Assembly: GCA_014804675.1 (NCBI GenBank)
Contig: JAAUZH010000016.1
Span: 1 to 49,402 of the forward strand
Origin: Lachnospiraceae bacterium
GTDB taxonomy: Bacteria > Bacillota > Clostridia > Lachnospirales > Lachnospiraceae
DNA length: 49,402 nt
Direction of reading: 5' to 3'
Below the pieces are notes generated by a model. The model saw only the letters and a program-made list of their open reading frames with translations, was not told the origin of the DNA and did no database searches. The position numbers and the translations under genes are program-made. Below are positions 46,361 to 49,402 of the stretch, piece after piece (position 1 is the stretch's first letter; every line of letters starts with the position of its first letter).

Positions 46361-48931
46361 ATGGAAGATAATATTTTTGATAAGGTCCATGAGGTAGACC
46401 TGAAAAAAACAATGGAAAATTCTTATATTGATTATGCCATGAGCGTAATTGCTTCTCGTGCACTTCCCGATGTAAGAGACGGTTTAAAGCCCGTACAGAG
46501 AAGGGTTTTATATTCCATGATCGAGTTAAATAACGGGCCGGATAAGCCACATAGAAAAAGCGCCCGTATCGTCGGTGATACAATGGGTAAATATCACCCT
46601 CACGGTGACAGCTCTATTTATGGCGCTTTGGTAAATATGGCACAGCCCTGGTCTACCCGTTATCCTTTGGTAGACGGACATGGGAATTTTGGTTCTGTGG
46701 ATGGTGACGGTGCCGCTGCCATGCGTTATACAGAAGCAAGACTTTCCAAAATCTCCATGGAGCTTTTGGCTGATATCAATAAAGATACGGTGGATTTTGT
46801 ACCAAACTTTGATGAAACGGAAAAAGAACCCGCAGTTTTACCAAGCCGTTATCCCAATCTTTTAGTAAACGGCACTACTGGTATTGCAGTAGGTATGGCT
46901 ACAAATATTCCTCCCCATAATTTACGGGAAGTAATAAATGCAGTGGTTAAAATTATTGATAATAAAGTGCAGGAAGACAGGGAAACGGAAATAGATGAAC
47001 TGTTGAAAATCGTAAAAGCTCCTGATTTTCCTACCGGCGGTATTATCCTTGGAACAAGAGGAAGTGAAGAAGCATATCGTACCGGCAGGGGAAAAGTTCG
47101 TGTCCGGGCAGTGACCGATATTGAAACTCTTCCAAATGGAAAAAGCCGTATTATAGTAACAGAGCTTCCCTATATGGTAAATAAGGCAAACTTGATTTTA
47201 AAAATTGCCGAGCTTGTAAAAACAAAGAAAATAGATGGAATTACAGACCTTCGGGATGAATCCGACAGGGAAGGCATGAGGGTAGTCATAGAGCTTCGCC
47301 GGGATGCTAATGCCAATGTAATCATGAATCAACTTTATAAGCATACACAAATGCAGGATACCTTTGGCATTATTATGCTTGCATTGGTAAATAATGAACC
47401 AAAAGTAATGAATCTTTTGGATATGCTGAAAAGCTATTTAATCCATCAGGAAGATGTAGTAACAAGACGTACTAAATATGATTTGAATAAGGCGGAAGAG
47501 AGAGATCATATTTTACAAGGCTTGTTGATTGCTTTAGATCACATTGATGAAGTGATTCAGATTATCAGAAGCAGCCAGAATACACAGATTGCCAAGGAAC
47601 GTTTGATAGAACGTTTCGGCCTGTCAGAGGTACAGGCTCAGGCTATTGTGGATATGCGTCTTCGTGCTCTTACCGGTTTGGAAAGAGAAAAAATCGAAAA
47701 TGAGCATAAGGAATTGCTTGCTAAGATTGCAGAGTTAAAGGCAATTTTGGCGGATAAGAAACTGCTTCTTGGAGTCATCAAAGAGGAAATCCTGATGATT
47801 GCTGAAAAATATGGCGATGAAAGAAGAAGCAGCATTGGATTTGATGCTTATGATATTTCCATGGAGGATTTGATTCCAAAGGATAATACAGTAATTGCCA
47901 TGACAAGCCTTGGTTATATCAAACGTATGACTGTGGACAATTTTAAAGCACAAAACCGGGGTGGTAAAGGAATTAAAGGTATGCAGACCATTGAAGAGGA
48001 TTATATTGAAGACCTTCTTATGACTACGACCCATCATTATATTATGTTCTTTACCAATTACGGAAGGGTTTACAGGCTGAAAGCTTATGAAATTCCGGAA
48101 GCCAGTAGAAATTCAAGAGGGACTGCTATTATTAATCTGCTTCAGTTAAATCCAGGTGAAAAAATTTCTGCCATCATTCCTATTAAGGATTATGAGGAAA
48201 ATAAGAACCTGTTTATGGTAACGAAAAACGGTATTGTAAAGAAAACCTCTGTTATGGAGTACAGTCATGTAAGAAAAAATGGATTGGCTGCTATAAATTT
48301 AAGGGAAGATGATGAGTTAATCGAAGTAAAGACTACTGATAATGAAACAGAAATTTTCCTTGTTACAAAGCATGGCATGTGCATCCGTTTTAAAGAAACA
48401 GATGTGAGGGCAACCGGAAGGACATCCATGGGCGTAATTGGAATGAATTTATCTGACCAGGATGAAGTAGTTGGTATGCAGCTTGACCATCAGGGAGATT
48501 CTTTGTTGATCGTTTCAAGCAAGGGTATGGGAAAACGTACTTATCTGGATGAATTTACAGTACAGAAGCGTGGCGGTAAAGGAGTAAAATGCTATAAGAT
48601 AACAGAAAAAACCGGATACGTAGTAGGTGTAAAGGCAGTCAATGACGATCATGAAATCATGATGATTACAACAGAAGGAATCATTATCCAGTTAAGGATG
48701 GAGGATATATCCACATTGGGAAGAATTACTTCTGGTGTGAAGATGATTAATTTAGATGACAATGTAACAGTTGCAAAGATTGCAAAGGTTCGGGAAAGGG
48801 TGTCTGATGGAAATCAGGAATTTGAAAATGTAGAGGATGCCCTTGAGGATATTCCGGAGAGTGAGAAGAATCCTGTTATGAATGATATAGAGAAAGAGGT
48901 TACTTTACCGGAGGAAGAAGAAGAGGAATAA
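46361..48931 (+). CDS. gyrA: DNA gyrase subunit A
   Basis: An 856-residue subunit with the catalytic Tyr123 in AMRYTEAR. The C-terminal pinwheel domain carries a GyrA-box-like QNRGGKG and a second QKRGGKG, supporting a gyrase rather than a topoisomerase IV. The C-terminus ends in an acidic tail. In the quinolone-pocket helix the sequence is [12 protein letters not shown]: Ser84 is kept, but the position usually Asp or Glu (E. coli Asp87) is Gly88. A GGAG site precedes the ATG. It is the last gene of the origin operon. Confidence 0.98.
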   Translation: MEDNIFDKVHEVDLKKTMENSYIDYAMSVIASRALPDVRDGLKPVQRRVLYSMIELNNGPDKPHRKSARIVGDTMGKYHPHGDSSIYGALVNMAQPWSTRYPLVDGHGNFGSVDGDGAAAMRYTEARLSKISMELLADINKDTVDFVPNFDETEKEPAVLPSRYPNLLVNGTTGIAVGMATNIPPHNLREVINAVVKIIDNKVQEDRETEIDELLKIVKAPDFPTGGIILGTRGSEEAYRTGRGKVRVRAVTDIETLPNGKSRIIVTELPYMVNKANLILKIAELVKTKKIDGITDLRDESDREGMRVVIELRRDANANVIMNQLYKHTQMQDTFGIIMLALVNNEPKVMNLLDMLKSYLIHQEDVVTRRTKYDLNKAEERDHILQGLLIALDHIDEVIQIIRSSQNTQIAKERLIERFGLSEVQAQAIVDMRLRALTGLEREKIENEHKELLAKIAELKAILADKKLLLGVIKEEILMIAEKYGDERRSSIGFDAYDISMEDLIPKDNTVIAMTSLGYIKRMTVDNFKAQNRGGKGIKGMQTIEEDYIEDLLMTTTHHYIMFFTNYGRVYRLKAYEIPEASRNSRGTAIINLLQLNPGEKISAIIPIKDYEENKNLFMVTKNGIVKKTSVMEYSHVRKNGLAAINLREDDELIEVKTTDNETEIFLVTKHGMCIRFKETDVRATGRTSMGVIGMNLSDQDEVVGMQLDHQGDSLLIVSSKGMGKRTYLDEFTVQKRGGKGVKCYKITEKTGYVVGVKAVNDDHEIMMITTEGIIIQLRMEDISTLGRITSGVKMINLDDNVTVAKIAKVRERVSDGNQEFENVEDALEDIPESEKNPVMNDIEKEVTLPEEEEEE

Positions 48932-48946
48932 AGTAATAAAAAAATG

Positions 48947-49000
48947 AAATCCCTGTGAAACAGCTTGTTGTAAAAATGGTTGGTTCATAGGGATTTTTTA
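48947..49000 (+). terminator. Terminator of the gyrB-gyrA operon
   Basis: A 13-bp stem (aaatccctgtgaa with ttcatagggattt, one G-U pair) with a 24-nt loop, followed by TTTTTTATTT. It begins 15 bp after the gyrA stop. The 471-bp tail of the window (48932-49402) contains this, the repeat copy B, an AT-rich 8-bp inverted repeat (49242-49270) and a possible insertion-sequence end, and no convincing gene. Confidence 0.88.
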
Positions 49001-49049
49001 TTTAAGAATGGGTTGGATTGGTTTTAGATATAGGTTTTGGATGGGGGAC

Positions 49050-49197
49050 GTGGGAGCAGTGATAGTATATGGTAATCTTCTGGGCACGCTTTCGCTCTGC
49101 AAAGACGCAGCGGTACTAACGCACCAAAATACGGTGCGTAAGTGCCGGCGACTTTGCCAAGGCCCGGAAGATTACCATATACTATCACTGCTCCCAC
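49050..49197 (+). repeat. Interspersed long-hairpin repeat, copy B
   Basis: Positions 49050-49080 and 49167-49197 are perfect inverted complements (31 bp), continuing through one G-T pair and four more pairs. The core 49082-49164 is identical to the reverse complement of the core of copy A at the left end (83 of 83 bases). The arms match copy A at only about 21 of 30 positions, yet both copies remain perfectly paired. It lies about 50 bp after the gyrA terminator and is in the same orientation relative to the upstream gene as copy A. The small frames running through it are by-products of the palindrome, not genes. Confidence 0.88.
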
Positions 49198-49285
49198 TGG
49201 GTATTGGAAAACCATATGCTTTATTAAAAAAATATTTAAATAAGTAGTTATTTATAATAAACAACTACTTGGTATGTTGAAAGTG

Positions 49286-49402
49286 AGGCTGTAAAAAATC
49301 TTGTGTCTATGAAATTTAGACTTTCTTGATAAGAGTTAGATATGTAAGAGTTTTTTTGTCGGTTTTATGTTTTTGGGGCTGTCGAATTACTTCTTCTATC
49401 TA
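49286..49402. mobile_element. Possible insertion-sequence end (IS256-like), partial
   Basis: The stretch starting gaggctgtaaaaaatcttg and continuing tgtctatgaaatttagac resembles, from memory, the terminal sequences of IS256-family elements in clostridia. No transposase is seen before the window ends, so this may be an end of an element lying to the right or a remnant. Confidence is low. Confidence 0.25.

Noticed and set aside
49008..49247. Short open frames on both strands running through repeat copy B
   Set aside because: The frames arise from the palindrome and core sequence, have no ribosome site, and part of the same amino acid pattern occurs on the opposite strand. No independent evidence for a protein.

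Overview
This 49.4 kb window is the replication-origin region of a low-GC Firmicute. The best fit is a member of the Lachnospiraceae (class Clostridia). The evidence is the gene order gyrA-gyrB-recF-yaaA-dnaN-dnaA | rpmH-rnpA-yidD-yidC-jag-mnmE-mnmG-rsmG-parA-parB, together with small clostridial families (DUF6033, DUF3881, DUF4446). A perfect flagellar-type sigma-28 promoter suggests a motile organism or motile ancestry.

Layout, left to right. Positions 1-144 hold one copy of an interspersed long-hairpin repeat. It is followed by a lone ABC ATPase and a SpoVB/MurJ-type flippase, both on the minus strand. A DUF6033 gene on the plus strand has a sigma-28 promoter. Positions 3776-7715 are an AT-rich four-gene ABC exporter cluster of unknown substrate. 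After tRNA-Pro(CGG) comes a long minus-strand unit, trmB -> mrpE-F-G-(MbhD-like)-(MbhE+MrpB fusion)-C -> four NuoL/M/N-type antiporter subunits -> a HEAT-like protein. This is an Mrp/Mbh-type cation/proton antiporter with an unusually large set of antiporter subunits and no redox module in view. A penicillin-binding D,D-carboxypeptidase (plus) meets a DEDDh exonuclease (minus) stop to stop. Then come tRNA-Arg(CCT), squeezed between exonuclease and DUF3881 genes, and the parA-parB-DUF4446-HD-GYP-serS unit, with two perfect parS sites upstream of parA.

Positions 28.2-31.4 kb carry a DegS/DegU-like two-component pair, a small membrane protein, and a divergent membrane-anchored alpha/beta hydrolase. 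Positions 31.5-39.8 kb carry the rpmH-to-rsmG housekeeping block on the minus strand, interrupted between mnmE and mnmG by a DUF4288-like/DUF3267 pair. Between rpmH and dnaA and again between dnaA and dnaN are DnaA-box clusters, i.e. a bipartite oriC. The plus-strand dnaA, dnaN-yaaA-recF-gyrB-gyrA block ends at a strong terminator. A second copy of the hairpin repeat, in opposite orientation, and a possible insertion-sequence end close the window.

The most striking unexplained signal is the pair of hairpin repeats. They share an identical 83-bp core with internal stem-loops, but their 30-bp arms differ at about nine positions, and every difference is compensated on the other arm. That is covariation evidence for a selected structure. 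Other points of interest are the sigma-28-driven DUF6033 gene, the four-antiporter Mrp-like operon, a split-parS hairpin beside the true parS sites, a 117-bp near-complete hairpin after jag, and a glycine at the GyrA quinolone-pocket position that is usually acidic.
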